From Pelargonium cotyledonis (taxonomy: Eukaryota; Streptophyta; Magnoliopsida; Geraniales; Geraniaceae): DNA of 23,718 bases. The first letter of the stretch is position 1; each line of letters begins with the position of its first letter. Both the position numbers and the translations under genes were made by a program. Below are positions 1 through 9,785 of the stretch, piece by piece. The notes beneath the pieces were generated by a model. It saw nothing but the letters and a program-made list of their open reading frames with translations, was not told the origin of the DNA and made no database searches. The stretch spans positions 1 to 23,718 of the forward strand of contig JAYMTA010000842.1 of assembly GCA_036897625.1 (NCBI GenBank), written 5' to 3'.

Positions 1-282
1 TTCCTGTATCATCTTGCGGATGGCGTGATTGGGGATCTGGTCGAAGGAGCGGAGGATATGGTTGGTGACGGGGCAGGTCTGGTTGCCGGATTCGATCCAG
101 GTCTCGATGCTGTCCCGGTCGTAGGTGATTCCGGTGGACAAAGTGACCGGATCTTTCATGAGCTCCAAAGAAATCGGGCACCGGAAGTGGGTGGGGACGG
201 CGAGCTCCATATCCAAATCAAGACTCTTGTCCTTGCTGGCACGACGGCCGGCTCCTCTCCTCCTCCATGAAGAAAAAATCAT
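1..282 (-). CDS. PUB21: U-box E3 ubiquitin ligase, PUB20/21-like (5' part only)
   Basis: This is the amino-terminal part of a plant U-box ubiquitin ligase, which transfers ubiquitin from an E2 to substrates in the cytosol. The reading frame opens at the ATG at 282 and stays open for exactly 94 codons to the left edge, so the rest, including any ARM repeats, lies outside the window. Residues 1-20 are basic (MIFSSWRRRGAGRRASKDKS). The U-box begins near residue 31 with THFRCPISLELMKDPV and continues through GITYDRDSIETWI, QTCPVTN and IPNHAIRKMI, the classic order of the fold. A second in-frame ATG lies at residue 25, but the basic leader before it also occurs in PUB20/21 relatives, so I chose the upstream start. 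No intron is seen, as is usual for this subfamily. Class and strand are sure; PUB20 versus PUB21 is not. Confidence 0.9.
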   Translation of the reverse strand, partial: MIFSSWRRRGAGRRASKDKSLDLDMELAVPTHFRCPISLELMKDPVTLSTGITYDRDSIETWIESGNQTCPVTNHILRSFDQIPNHAIRKMIQE

Positions 283-390
283 GATTGTGTTCGTAAAACA
301 AGAAATTGATTGGTTGATTGATTGTTGTGTGTAGCAGTTAAGGTATGTTTGTGTGTTTGTTATTGTGATGTAAAGTGAGAGAGAGGTTAG

Positions 391-400
391 GTTTATATAT
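391..400 (-). promoter_or_regulatory. TATA box of the PUB gene
   Basis: On the minus strand this reads ATATATAAAC, about 110 bp upstream of the PUB start codon. That is a normal spacing for a plant TATA box with a leader of roughly 80 nt. Confidence 0.6.
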
Positions 401-436
401 GATTCAATGAGGATTGTGCGTGGGAGCTGATACGCG

Positions 437-644
437 GGTCAAAGCTGGTAAGGTTGGAGAAATAAGAGGTTTATTATTAATAAATAAAAATAAATAAAAG
501 GAACCGTTCAAAAAATTGGGAGTTTGGAGTTGTAGAGAGGATTTGAATATTGACCGTTGAAGAGGAAGATATTGGAAAAAGTGGGAATAGGTAATAAAAC
601 AGTTAGTGCTTTGCTGTAGGAATGGAGTCGGCTGAGGTTTGACC
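437..644 (-). promoter_or_regulatory. W-box cluster upstream of the PUB gene
   Basis: Three TTGACC cores lie upstream of the TATA box: 437-442 (written GGTCAA on the plus strand), 550-555 and 639-644. TTGACC/T is the WRKY-factor W-box, and PUB20-24-type ligases are known as elicitor- and pathogen-responsive genes. Induction through WRKY factors is inferred from the motifs only. Confidence 0.5.
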
Positions 645-658
645 GGCTGACTGGTACT

Positions 659-682
659 GGGTCTGGGTCTGGGTCTGGGTCG
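659..682. repeat. GGGTCT hexamer microsatellite
   Basis: Four tandem copies of GGGTCT, the last ending in G. They sit just upstream of the W-box cluster in the PUB promoter. Confidence 0.85.
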
Positions 683-719
683 GTGGACGGACTTGTCTTT
701 ATAATTTAGATTCATGATG

Positions 720-1560
720 CGTTAGAGATTAGATTAGACCACCGAAATTGTTGAGGCTGACACCAACCAACTGCTCTACTTGGTACACACACGGTTGTTT
801 TGCCGTGTTTTTTTGTGGCTGCCAATTCCATTTATTCTATTTCTTTATGTTTTGGCCATGAAAATTTACTTCAATAATTATCAATATTAAATGAGTAAAT
901 TCTTAAGAGATATTTTTAATTCAAAAGCTATTCTAACTAAATTACGCGTTTGGAAATTGTTTTTCTTGTGCCAATGCACCACTCTTTGAATCTCAACTAT
1001 TTTCTAGTTTCTTTAAAAATAAAAAACAAAAAATAACTAATATGTAGTTCATGTTATGAATGTTTAATGATGAATGTCCACTTCCACAATCTTTTTCTGA
1101 TACGTTAGTTGTTGAACAAGTATTTAATATAATGTTATATTTAATAGTGAATGTTCACTCATATAATCAATTTTTAATCGTTACTTGTGTTGTATTTATA
1201 AGTTTTTTTTTTGTTTTTTCATACAAAAATGTGTCGAAATCCTTTCTTGCAACGGCCTAAAGGAACCTGTCAATACGTATATTTACAAGCTTGAAACAAT
1301 GAACTAATAATGTTCAGGAAACCCTAACAAGACCTTTCCCCACTCACAGAATTAGACTAACCAACTACACCACCGTTAGTAGTTATTTATAAGTTGTAAC
1401 CCTTTGTAAAGGGACAACTATGTTACCAAAAGAATGAATGAGTTAAATCTTAATTACTTTCTCCCTAATTTTCTATCTTCTATAAATAGTTACCTAATTA
1501 CTTCCATAACAATACATGTGTTTTAAAATCAATTAATGTTTTCTTTTAACAATCATCAAC
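720..1560. other. AT-rich intergenic stretch
   Basis: I see no gene here. Short open frames such as 1060-1260 are AT-driven and show no protein-like composition, splice signals or recognisable domain. Confidence 0.6.
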
Positions 1561-1561
1561 A

Positions 1562-1660
1562 TGCCAATTGCTAAGTGGCTTAAAATGTATATTTTTTTTA
1601 GGTCTCAAGTTCGAATCTTGACTGTTATATTTACTAATAAAATAAAATAAAAATATTATT
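1562..1660 (+). mobile_element. Probable tRNA-derived SINE head
   Basis: An A-box-like TGCTAAGTGGC starts at 1569 and a B-box-like GTTCGAATCTT at 1609, about 40 bp apart, as in the pol III promoter of tRNA-derived SINEs. An A-rich stretch (AAAATAAAATAAAAATA) follows. I could not define exact ends or a target-site duplication. Confidence 0.4.
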
Positions 1661-1983
1661 AATAAATGACTTTTTTTATTAGTCGAAACTCATAGATTCG
1701 AAGAGCTTATTAGGAACGAAAAGAAATCAAAACAAAAGAAACTTCCATTACTAAAATATTAATTTTATAATAGTAAATATTTGTTTTAACATTGAAGTAA
1801 TCACACTAAAACAAAATGGGCCTTATTCTACGGTTTCTAACTACGGTTAAAAACAGTAGATAAATTTGGGCTTTTTAGCATTTTAAGCCCACTGTCATCA
1901 ACCGTAACCAATTTTCTTATCCTTAATTATACTCTTATGTTTTATTTCAAAACGTCAGATCTCAATCTTCTCGCTTCAAAAAC

Positions 1984-2219
1984 AATGATGCCTTCTTCTT
2001 CTATTGAAACCCTACTATCCGTATTCGATTCCAAGGACTGAAACGATCCGATTATGGTGAACCTCTCCGCGCACTACCATTAGTCTTCGTCCGTTACCGC
2101 TTCACCAAATCATAGCTCCCCGTCGATCGGATCTGTTTCGAGAGCCGATTCATGTGCCGACGGCTACTTTCCGACGTGCTCACGCTTCTCCCAATCGTTT
2201 TCGGAGAGGGGATGAAAGG
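1984..2219 (+). pseudogene. Exon-like block with broken frame inside the CACTA-like element
   Basis: An ATG at 1984 opens MMPSSSIETLLSVFDSKD followed by a stop at 2039. A second frame is open from about 2063 to a possible donor (AAG|GTAACT) at 2218 and is rich in Arg and Pro. The base composition is more GC-rich than the surroundings, which suggests former coding or leader sequence. I do not recognise the protein. Confidence 0.3.
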
Positions 2220-3079
2220 TAACTTGAAGAACTCAGAGTGTGTTTTTGGAGATACAGCTGTTTTTCGAAGAAAAAAAACTGTTACGTTTTTTGGATTTGG
2301 GATCATCGATGATTATGAAATTTGCTGCTGGCTCTCACTTTTGCTTGGGGTTGAATGTTTTTTTCAAGTATCTATGTGTGGTTGAGATGATGTTAGCACC
2401 TTTGTTGTTGCTTTTTTTTATTTTACAAAGAATTGATTTTTCTAATTTGAGCAAGACAATAACTATAAGCAGCAACGTCCTATACACTAATTTCATCTTC
2501 ATATCCTTCCATGCCCTAATTGTTTTTTGTTTCTGTGTATATACTCTAATTGTTAAATATTTGAAGTTATGTAATGGATAAACAACCAAATAATGAGGAA
2601 AAAATTCATACTAATTGATCAAAAATAGCCTTCTATGTCCTGTTCCAAGATGTAATTTGTCCTCCTATACCTTTTGTCTCATTTTATTGTTGCATTTCCT
2701 CTATTCCCTTTTGGTTCATATCCTTTACCGACTTAAGCCAGACCGGACCGATATACTCTGTTAATAGGTTTTATTTCGTATGTCATGATTTGAAAATGTG
2801 ACAAATGTGTATATATATGCAGTGTGGAGCAACCAACAATGCTGTGGATTTGGGATTATAGTCTTTAATAGTGTAGAAGTTTCAAAGAATTGCAAATAAA
2901 ATTGAAATTTTGAGTATGTATAGAATATGATGACTTATTAGTCTTTTATGATCATTGGACTGCACTGAAATTTCAAATATTGGAAGTCTCAATTTTGAAA
3001 TCAGTTGTCTTTCATAATTTGTCAACATAATTGATGAGCCAACAAAGAGCTGACGGGAAATTTATATTGTTTCTTGTAG

Positions 3080-3277
3080 ACTTATCAGGTTTCACTCGCA
3101 GTGTGTATAGAAAGGACCACGCGTTGATAACCCCTGAAAGACATGTATTCAGTCCATTACCTGAGTGGTTCACTTTCAACTTTCCCTTTCATGTTATTGC
3201 TAAGAGTGACAGATTATGCTTGTTGGTGTTACCAGCCATGGGATCAAACTTTGTAATGTACCTGGCAGAAATGCAAG
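3080..3277 (+). pseudogene. UGLYAH: Captured, decayed fragment of (S)-ureidoglycine aminohydrolase
   Basis: A pyrimidine-rich acceptor (TTTCTTGTAG) precedes a block reading LSGFTRSVYRKDHALITPER then HVFSPLPEW, which I recognise as the segment near the start of the cupin region of plant (S)-ureidoglycine aminohydrolase. That enzyme acts in the ER on ureide (purine) catabolism. The family continues with about ten residues and then PA(M/T)GSHFVMYLA. Here 3169-3231 replaces them with an unrelated 21-codon stretch, after which PAMGSNFVMYLAEMQ returns and ends at a possible donor (CAAG|GTTGGT, 3277). The rest of the enzyme, including the metal-binding cupin cores, is absent, so this is a gene fragment carried by the transposon. 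The identification rests on remembered family sequence, not a search. Confidence 0.6.
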
Positions 3278-3480
3278 GTTGGTTCAGAATCTAACATTTG
3301 GTTACTAGCTAGCTATAAGTAGTTGTTCTAAGTTTCTTATGCTCTTAAAAGTAGATTTTTGGCTCTACAACATCATTTTTGTTGCTTGATAACTAAGTTT
3401 ATTCTGGGTTACTGCAAAGTTCTTGCCTTTGTTTAAATTATTAAGTTTGTTTGTGTCTTTGCAGGATTGGGATTCTTGTT

Positions 3481-3652
3481 ATTGTGCATGTTAGGATTTT
3501 CAGGATATCGTGTGATTTGTTCATACTTTGTTAACTCTATCATCCTCTCTTGGTCTTGGCGCACTTTTGTGTAATTCATGCCATTTTGTTCATGTTAGAG
3601 TTTACAAGTTATTGTGTGTTGTGTGCATATTTCATACTTCGTTAACTCTATA
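3481..3652. repeat. Imperfect ~110-bp duplication within the CACTA-like element
   Basis: Two diverged copies, starting near 3487 and 3590, share CATGTTAG at the start, GTGTG in the middle and CATACTT(T/C)GTTAACTCTAT at the end. A similar pair (GGTTCTTGTTA and GTGAT(T/C)TGCATA) lies near 4036 and 4131. Confidence 0.5.
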
Positions 3653-3822
3653 TAGCTAGACTGTTAACTCTACCGTACTCCTGTGTGATATTTCTGTTAC
3701 ACCATTTCCTCATTTTTGTTTTGCGTTACTTCAGCCTGTGTGATTAACAGTGTGAGTGGTTTGTATGTTTTTGAGCTCTGTTTGTGCAAGCACAGAAATA
3801 CTAATTGTTTCTCTTTGCGCAG

Positions 3823-3885
3823 TGTGGACTATGATGACTCTTATGGGAATTCTGAAACTTTTAATGAAACTGGCTCGAGAAAACG
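3823..3885 (+). pseudogene. Exon-like block in the CACTA-like element
   Basis: The block is bounded by TTTGCGCAG and a possible donor AACG|GTATGC. One frame gives SVDYDDSYGNSETFNETGSR and another gives MTLMGILKLLMKLARENG. Neither is recognised, so its origin and coding status are open. Confidence 0.2.
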
Positions 3886-4577
3886 GTATGCCACTGATTT
3901 TTAATATGCTACCTAAATTGTTACTTTTCATATTTAAGAAGTTCCTAGATTTTGTCGCTTAAGTAACTTGTATAATATCACTTAATTTTGTGAAACTTTA
4001 GTGATGAATTGGTCTCAACTGTCTTTGAGGAAGTAGGTTCTTGTTAGGTGATTTGCATACATGTCTACGAAAATCAATAAATTCCCTTCATGCCATCTAT
4101 GCATTTCAAGGTTCACAATTAGATGAAACAGGTTCTTGTTAATTAGGTGATCTGCATATATTATTGATAAAAGTATTCAACCAATGCATAAATGAAGCAA
4201 CTGTTTTTGTCTGTTGACTCCAATGGCAGATAATGGCCAATAGGTTCTGAGTCAATGGGCACTGAAATGGTAATTTGCAAGTGAACTGTTGAATTTTGCA
4301 TACATTGCAAAAGTAAGTTTTAGCCTATAGTGTTGAATCCAAGCATTTTAACTACTTTTTGTCAACACTTGTTTCTTATGAACTTTCAGGAACCTGTTTA
4401 TTTCTATCCCTTTTGAAATGGGAGAAATCATTTTGGGTTTTATTAGTTGCATATTATAAGTAATAGTTATATATTTTGATTCATTTTTAAATAGGACTAA
4501 TCAATTTGGCTTGAATTTGCTAATTTACGATTTTCTCGACTGACTACTACTTTTAATGTTAATGTGTTTTGTTGCAG

Positions 4578-4676
4578 GAGATAATGATAGCCGAGGAGTT
4601 CATGATGTCATCTTTTATGGCAAAGAAAATGTTTTGGTTGTACGAGATAGTGTTTGTTTTTAGTATCTTTATATAG
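4578..4676 (+). pseudogene. Exon-like block in the CACTA-like element
   Basis: It follows a good acceptor (TTTTGTTGCAG). Two frames are open: one of about 28 codons containing SRGVHDVIFYGKENVLVV, and one of about 32 codons rich in Met and Phe. The product is not recognised. It could be the last exon of the captured transcript. Confidence 0.2.
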
Positions 4677-4741
4677 GAAATGCGGATATTTTAATGCATG
4701 TATATTTTTTATTTCTTGGATGGCTGTGATACATTAATGGT

Positions 4742-4762
4742 TATATATATATATATATATAT
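4742..4762. repeat. (AT)n microsatellite
   Basis: About ten TA dinucleotides in a row inside the CACTA-like element. Confidence 0.9.
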
Positions 4763-4973
4763 TTGGAAACTTATCAATGTATATTTTTGGTTTTATGGTT
4801 ATTATTTGGCTAGATATGTTATGTGGTTGATTGGTTGTATTGTATCATTGGTTAGATGGTTTAAAAATAAAAAAAAATCGAAATTTCAATTTATGGAGAG
4901 CATTAGGCCACGGTTTTGAACTGCAGAGTAGGTTATGTTTTGCAGTTTAAAATCGCGAGTAAATGGGCTTAAA

Positions 4974-5006
4974 AACCGTAGTCTTAAGAGATATTAGACT
5001 ACGGTT
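4974..5006. repeat. Hairpin formed by inverted subterminal repeats
   Basis: AACCGTAGTC at 4974-4983 is the exact reverse complement of GACTACGGTT at 4997-5006, and pairing extends slightly inward. This is one pair of the CACTA-type subterminal repeats. Confidence 0.8.
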
Positions 5007-5159
5007 ATAAAAAGCGCGGTCCAAAGACTCAAAACTGTAGTATAAACCTTTAGCCAAGCTTCCTGCTTGAGCCAACCATGGTCTATCTATTGGGCCGCGG
5101 ATTTAGGCATTTTGTCAGCAGTTTATAACCGTAGTCTATATCTTTATTTGTTAATAGTG

Positions 5160-5700
5160 ATTAAGCTATATATTTTTTAAAATAAATTTCGATGACGTCA
5201 ATAATTTGTCTCTAACATATTAAATGAATTTCGTAGTACGCTTAATTTAACTCGTATTAGCATAGCCCAATGATAATAATTATCCGTTGAATTTTATAGT
5301 TCATGAATTTGAACAAAGCAAATGAATGGTTCATAAATCATAATATCAGTTGGATACAAACTTTCACGTTATTATCTTTTCAAAAACGAAAAAAAAAAGT
5401 CAAGATCCCAAGCCCACTGATGAAAATGAGGCGGCCGAAATATTTATATGGGCCTCTTCCGATTTGTAAGGCTGAGCTGGTGGCTCCATTACCATATTTA
5501 TCTGTTGAATTACTTGCTACTGCAAGTGACTCACAAATCACAGTAAGAAGCAAATTGGGCAACCTCAGGGTAACCTTGATGCCCCAGTTTTCCACTAACA
5601 ACACATAAAAGAGGCCCACTACTGTTGTAGTATGACTCACATTAAAGAAAGGAAAAAAAAACAGGCCCAAAAGTAGATAAAAAGGAGATCATGTTCCAAT
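5160..5700. other. Intergenic stretch without a recognised gene
   Basis: The plus-strand frame at 5303-5608 and the minus-strand frame at 5380-5670 overlap each other and match no family I know. Several GGGCC or GCCCA words (for example near 5451 and 5663) resemble plant promoter site II elements, but no transcript start can be tied to them. Confidence 0.5.
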
Positions 5701-5759
5701 ACCCTCTAGTAAGCCCTACACAGCACATCACTGCCAATCTGGATTTTGCTGTCATTCAT

Positions 5760-6157
5760 TTCTGATTTCTGATAGCTCAAACTCAGAGATGCTATGCCTT
5801 TTTCTCTCTCACTGTCTATGCTATGGCTTCTTTTGGACAACTAATGTTACTTTGTCACAACCTTATTTATAGAGACAGCACAACATTTGGACCACCTAGT
5901 TGTCTCTGTCTTATGAATTTGCATCAATATCCAAATACACATACCAAATGAAAGATGAGCATTTCAAAAATTCTTAAACAAGAGATTAAGCCCAGATTAC
6001 ATATCCAAGAAAGATGGCATTGGTTCCTATTTGAGCTAATAAGATGAAAGAATCAACAGTCGATGAAGTTTACACAGAAAACAGTCAGAAGAAAGTGGAA
6101 AGAGATGCAAATACAAAACCACCAAGCACGAACATATACAACCATGAACCATCCCCC
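5760..6157 (-). other. Probable 3'UTR of the TMK-type kinase gene
   Basis: T-rich non-coding sequence on the minus strand directly follows the kinase stop codon at 6158-6160, including stretches such as TTTCTTCTGACTGTTTTCTG. The polyadenylation site is not clear, so the left boundary is a guess. Confidence 0.4.
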
Positions 6158-9100
6158 TTATCTTCCATCTGACGATGTGAATGATTCAGCAAACCCGTAT
6201 GGCCTTGTGGGTATGCTGGTTTGAGTGTTGTCCAAGCTGGGAAGCAGCGAAGACGAAGAGGACTCCATGTTGCTTCTACCTTCATAAGCTTGCCACTTTT
6301 TGAGAGCTTGAGGCAAGGACATTTCCAGGTCGATGCCATATATGTCTTCACAACTTTGGTCGGATGGTTTCCAGAACTCTACCAGAGAAGATAGAACATT
6401 TACAACATGACCCATGTCTGGTCTCTGATACGGTTCCCTTGCACAGCAGTGACCTGCCAATTCGGCGACGGTGCTGATGCTGGCAAGTGTTTCCTCATTG
6501 AGGTCAATTGTTGGGTCAATGGCCTTACGGAAGGACTCCTTGTTGATGTGCATCCTTTTGAACCATGATACCAGGTGCATGCTCTCCTCTGGTTGGCTCT
6601 CATCAAGCGCCTTTCTTCCCGTGATCAGCTCCATCAGAATTACCCCAAAACTGAATATATCAACTTTGGTTGTAACTCGGCCAGTCACTACACATTAGCA
6701 TAATCAAGAGCACTATCAAGAAATGCACAATCATGGAAAAGTTAAGGTACAAGAGCACAATATTTACGAGTCTTAAGCATAAGCATTAAGCTCGTTAACA
6801 AGTGTAAACTGCAGAGAAACTGCTTCAAAGAGAACTTGTTTGAACCTCTAAAAGGAAACTTTGAAGTTTGAACATATTGTAAGATGTTAATGTCAGTGTA
6901 AGGATACGGAATCAGCCAAATTATCAAGGGTACTATAGGTGAGCAACTAGTGGTTGAATTTGTAGATGCATGTCTGTTCCTATAATCAAGAAATTGTACA
7001 TAGAAATCCCGCAAAAAAAGATCCAAATGTCAAGTTTGATAATTATATCTGATCACTTTGGCAGTATCAGGCTATCAGCACCACATAAGGTTCAAGAAGT
7101 TGACAATCTATCTAACTCTACGTAGGTTCATTAAGTTGAACATCATGCTTAAATAAAATAGAAACATAGGTTTCCCTATGCAAGTCTACTAATTAAATAT
7201 ATGATAAAAATTGAAAGCTAATCAACCTCCATGATATTTCAGTTTTTTTTCACACTTCTCTCCCAACTTTGTGTTCAATAAGTCATGCTAATTGCTTAAG
7301 GTACCAAGGAACCAAATTGATCATAGTGTTTCTCTTTGAGCATATCGTGTTTTGAATTTAGCGAGGCTTAAGCAAATTGAAAATTATAAGCATAAGAAAC
7401 AAAAAGTACCTGCATATTCGGGTGCTAAGTATCCAAATGTTCCAGCGATTCTAGTTTCAATAGAGCCTTTTCCCTCAGGAGCAAGACGCACAAGACCAAA
7501 ATCTGCTACTTTAGCTTTCATATCATCTCCAAGCAGGATATTCGAAGGCTTCAAGTCCCTGTGTATAAAGCTCTGATGGGCTAAACTATGGAGATACTCA
7601 ACACCCCTTGCAACGTCCAAGGCAATAGTCAATCTTCTTGTCCATTCCAGTGGCTTCAACCCTTCTACTGGCCAGTTAAATATAAACCTGCTGAGTGTAC
7701 CTTGAGGCATATATTCATAGACAAGAAGCTTCTCGTTCTCATCCAAACAATACCCAAGAAGGGCCACAAGATGTCTGTGCCGGACTTTAGTCAGAACAGC
7801 AATCTCAGACTTGAACTCTGATAGCCCCTTACCCGCTATAACCCCACACTCCATTCTCTTAACCGCAATCTTGGTGCCATCGTGCAATTCACCTTTGTAG
7901 ACTGTCCCAAAACCTCCACGCCCCAATATGTTGTCCTCACTGAAATTGTTTGTAACACTTCTCAAGACTTGAATAGAGATCACCATGTTCCCTGCCTCAA
8001 CCATTTGGATATCACCGGTCTCGCTGCCAGGAACAGTATGGGTTTCGCTAATCGCACCAACGCTTACACTGGAGCCCGCAACTGTGATCTTCACACTCTC
8101 ATTATCTGATCCAGAATGGCGAGGATGAACGACTATGGCGTTTGGACTCTGAACTCTGCTGAAGCGCTTTTGCTTCTTTTTGTACAAACACAAAGCCAGA
8201 ACGCCAATCAATAACACCACAAAAAGACCCCCAATTATAGAAATGACTATAATTCCTACAGATGCTGATGACTTTTTGCCACCACTACCACTACCACTAC
8301 CACCAGAACCTGAATAGGATCCATTTGCTGAACCCTCAGAAGGAGCACCCTGAGAAGTGCTTTTATCCTTACCTATATCAGCATTTCCCTCAGCCTTAAC
8401 AACCAAATTACTCCTGAAACTAGGAATTTTCCCATAAAGATGGTTGTTTGACACATCAAGTGCAGTGAGAGCAGGCAATGTGGTAAGCTCCTCCGGGATG
8501 GTACCGGTGAGATTGTTGCTAGCAAGAATCAGTCTTTGGAGAGATTTCAGAGAAGCAAACTCTGGAGAAATTGTACCAGTAAGTCCCATTTTCTCAAAAT
8601 TAAGAACAGTTATGTTCCCCTTGCTACAAGTGATTCCAATCCAATCTAAGCATGGATTGTTTCCTTTCCAATTTTCAGCAAACCTCAGTGGGTAACCCAT
8701 GGATTTAGCTATCAGTAGCAGAGTGTTGACTTGGGGATCACAATTGCCAGGTTTTGACAAACAAAAGCTATTGGACTCTGCAGAGATCTCAATGTCAACT
8801 ACAACTGAGCTTTTGAACTTAGGAACTGGACCTTGAAACAAATTATTAGTCAAATTCACTGTCTTTAATGAATCAAGACTCACCAGAGATGAGGGCACAG
8901 GACCAGTGAACTGATTGTCCCTCAAGCTCAAGACCTCCAAATCTTTCAAACCCGAAAAGTCAGGCAATGGACCCGTAAAGGCATTAGAATGCAACCATAC
9001 CTCTTGCAGCGAAGTCATGTTCTGCATAACATCAATGGTTCCGCTAAGCTTTTGCCCGTTAACCCAGAAAGTTTGAATCTGCGACCCGGAAAAGCTGGCG

Positions 9101-9735
9101 GGCAACCCGCCTTGCAGTTCATTGAAAGCTAAATGCAAATGAATCAGACCCGGAAACTCATCGGCGCCGAGAAACTCCGGCATCGTTCCGGTGATGTTGG
9201 CGGAGTTGGCCGAGAAATTCTGAAGCGCTGTAGCGTTCCGCAGACTCTCCGGGATTTCCCAAGCCGAGAAGGGGTTGTTGTCGACCTCGACGGACTGAAG
9301 CGAAGACATGCCGTTGAAGAAATCACCGGGAATGGAGCTGAACTGGTTGTTGCTGAGCATCAAGACTTGCAATGAGCTCAACCCGTTCAAGCTGGGAAGA
9401 GGACCCGTAATGCTATTGTACTGTAGCTCTAACCGCTCCAGCTCGGTGAGGTTTCTGAGGTCCGCCGGAAGTGTACCTTTGAGCTCTTGGTGGCCGATTT
9501 GGATCCGGGTGACCCTCCCCTCGTTGGAACAACCCACGTGCTCCCACTTGCAGGGGTCCGGGTCGGACCACCCGAGAGAAACAGGGGGCTTGAGGCTGTC
9601 CTTGAGAGCCAACATGACCGAAGCATCGCCGCCGCTGGTGCTCGCCTGAGAGACAGCGAAGAAGATTGAAGAGAACCCAGAAAGCAAAACAAAGAAAAAG
9701 CAAAACTTGAAGCCAAGATGAGTTTTTTCACTCAT
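6158..9735 (-). CDS. TMK1: TMK-type leucine-rich repeat receptor-like kinase
   Basis: Two coding exons, 9735-7410 and 6687-6158, joined by a 722-bp GT-AG intron (7409-6688), give a 951-residue plasma-membrane receptor kinase. TMK proteins take part in auxin-dependent cell-surface signalling and growth. The signal peptide covers about residues 8-31. An extracellular LRR array (about 85-310) is followed by a Cys-containing island (325-372, with [11 protein letters not shown]), more LRRs (375-440), a Gly/Ser linker (470-486) and a transmembrane helix (493-517). The kinase has GRGGFG at 605-610, Lys626 in [12 protein letters not shown] with Asp727, DFG at 745-747 and APE at 771-773, so it should be active and of the RD class. 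The intron splits Val776 just after APEYA, the position usual for TMK genes. The C-terminus ([16 protein letters not shown], then [19 protein letters not shown]) is the TMK signature. TMK1 versus TMK3 is less certain. Confidence 0.95.
6688..7409 (-). other. Single intron of the TMK-type kinase gene
   Basis: Donor AG|GTACTT and acceptor GTGTAG|TGACTG bound a 722-bp AT-rich intron inside the kinase domain. Without removal, translation would stop eight residues after APEYA and lose the C-lobe. Confidence 0.9.
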
Positions 9736-9785
9736 ATTTGAAGAAGAAGATGCAGTTGGGTGGTCGAGACGTTGTTAAGTTGCAT
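9732..9785 (-). CDS. uORF overlapping the TMK start codon
   Basis: An ATG at 9785-9783 opens a 17-codon frame, [17 protein letters not shown], whose TGA (9734-9732) overlaps the kinase ATG (9735-9733) in the arrangement ATGA. It lies in a different frame from the kinase, in a CT-rich leader, so termination and reinitiation could set receptor level. Whether it is translated is inference. Confidence 0.45.
   Translation of the reverse strand: MQLNNVSTTQLHLLLQI

Larger units (their letters stand above)
1804..5159. mobile_element. CACTA-like DNA transposon, non-autonomous, with captured gene sequence
   Basis: The left end begins CACTAAAACAAAATGGGCC and the right end finishes GTTAATAGTG, so both termini start with CACTA when read inward. 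Subterminal DNA on both sides is packed with the 9-mer ACTACGGTT or its complement: left near 1828, 1840 and 1899; right near 4911, 4974, 4997, 5033 and 5127. GGGCTT-type words lie between them. Such inverted subterminal arrays are typical of the CACTA (En/Spm) superfamily. No transposase frame is visible in the 3.36 kb, so the element is probably non-autonomous. The flanking triplets, TCA on the left and ATT on the right, do not match, so the expected 3-bp duplication is missing or decayed. The interior holds exon-like blocks described separately. Confidence 0.65.

Noticed and set aside
4974..5006. microRNA-like hairpin
   Set aside because: The stem is only about 12 bp and is explained by inverted CACTA-type subterminal repeats.
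5412..5475. Possible C/D snoRNA (CTGATGA then CTGA)
   Set aside because: The C box begins with C rather than A/G, there is no terminal stem, and no C'/D' pair is visible.
5303..5608. 101-codon plus-strand open frame
   Set aside because: Low-complexity start, no recognised domain, overlapped by an equally long antisense frame and no clear promoter or splice context.
6085..6351. 88-codon minus-strand frame at the end of the kinase gene
   Set aside because: It is a shifted frame over the last kinase exon and the 3'UTR.
9133..9735. Several long plus- and minus-strand frames overlapping the LRR region
   Set aside because: They are antisense or shifted shadows of the GC-richer LRR exon of the kinase and resemble no protein family.
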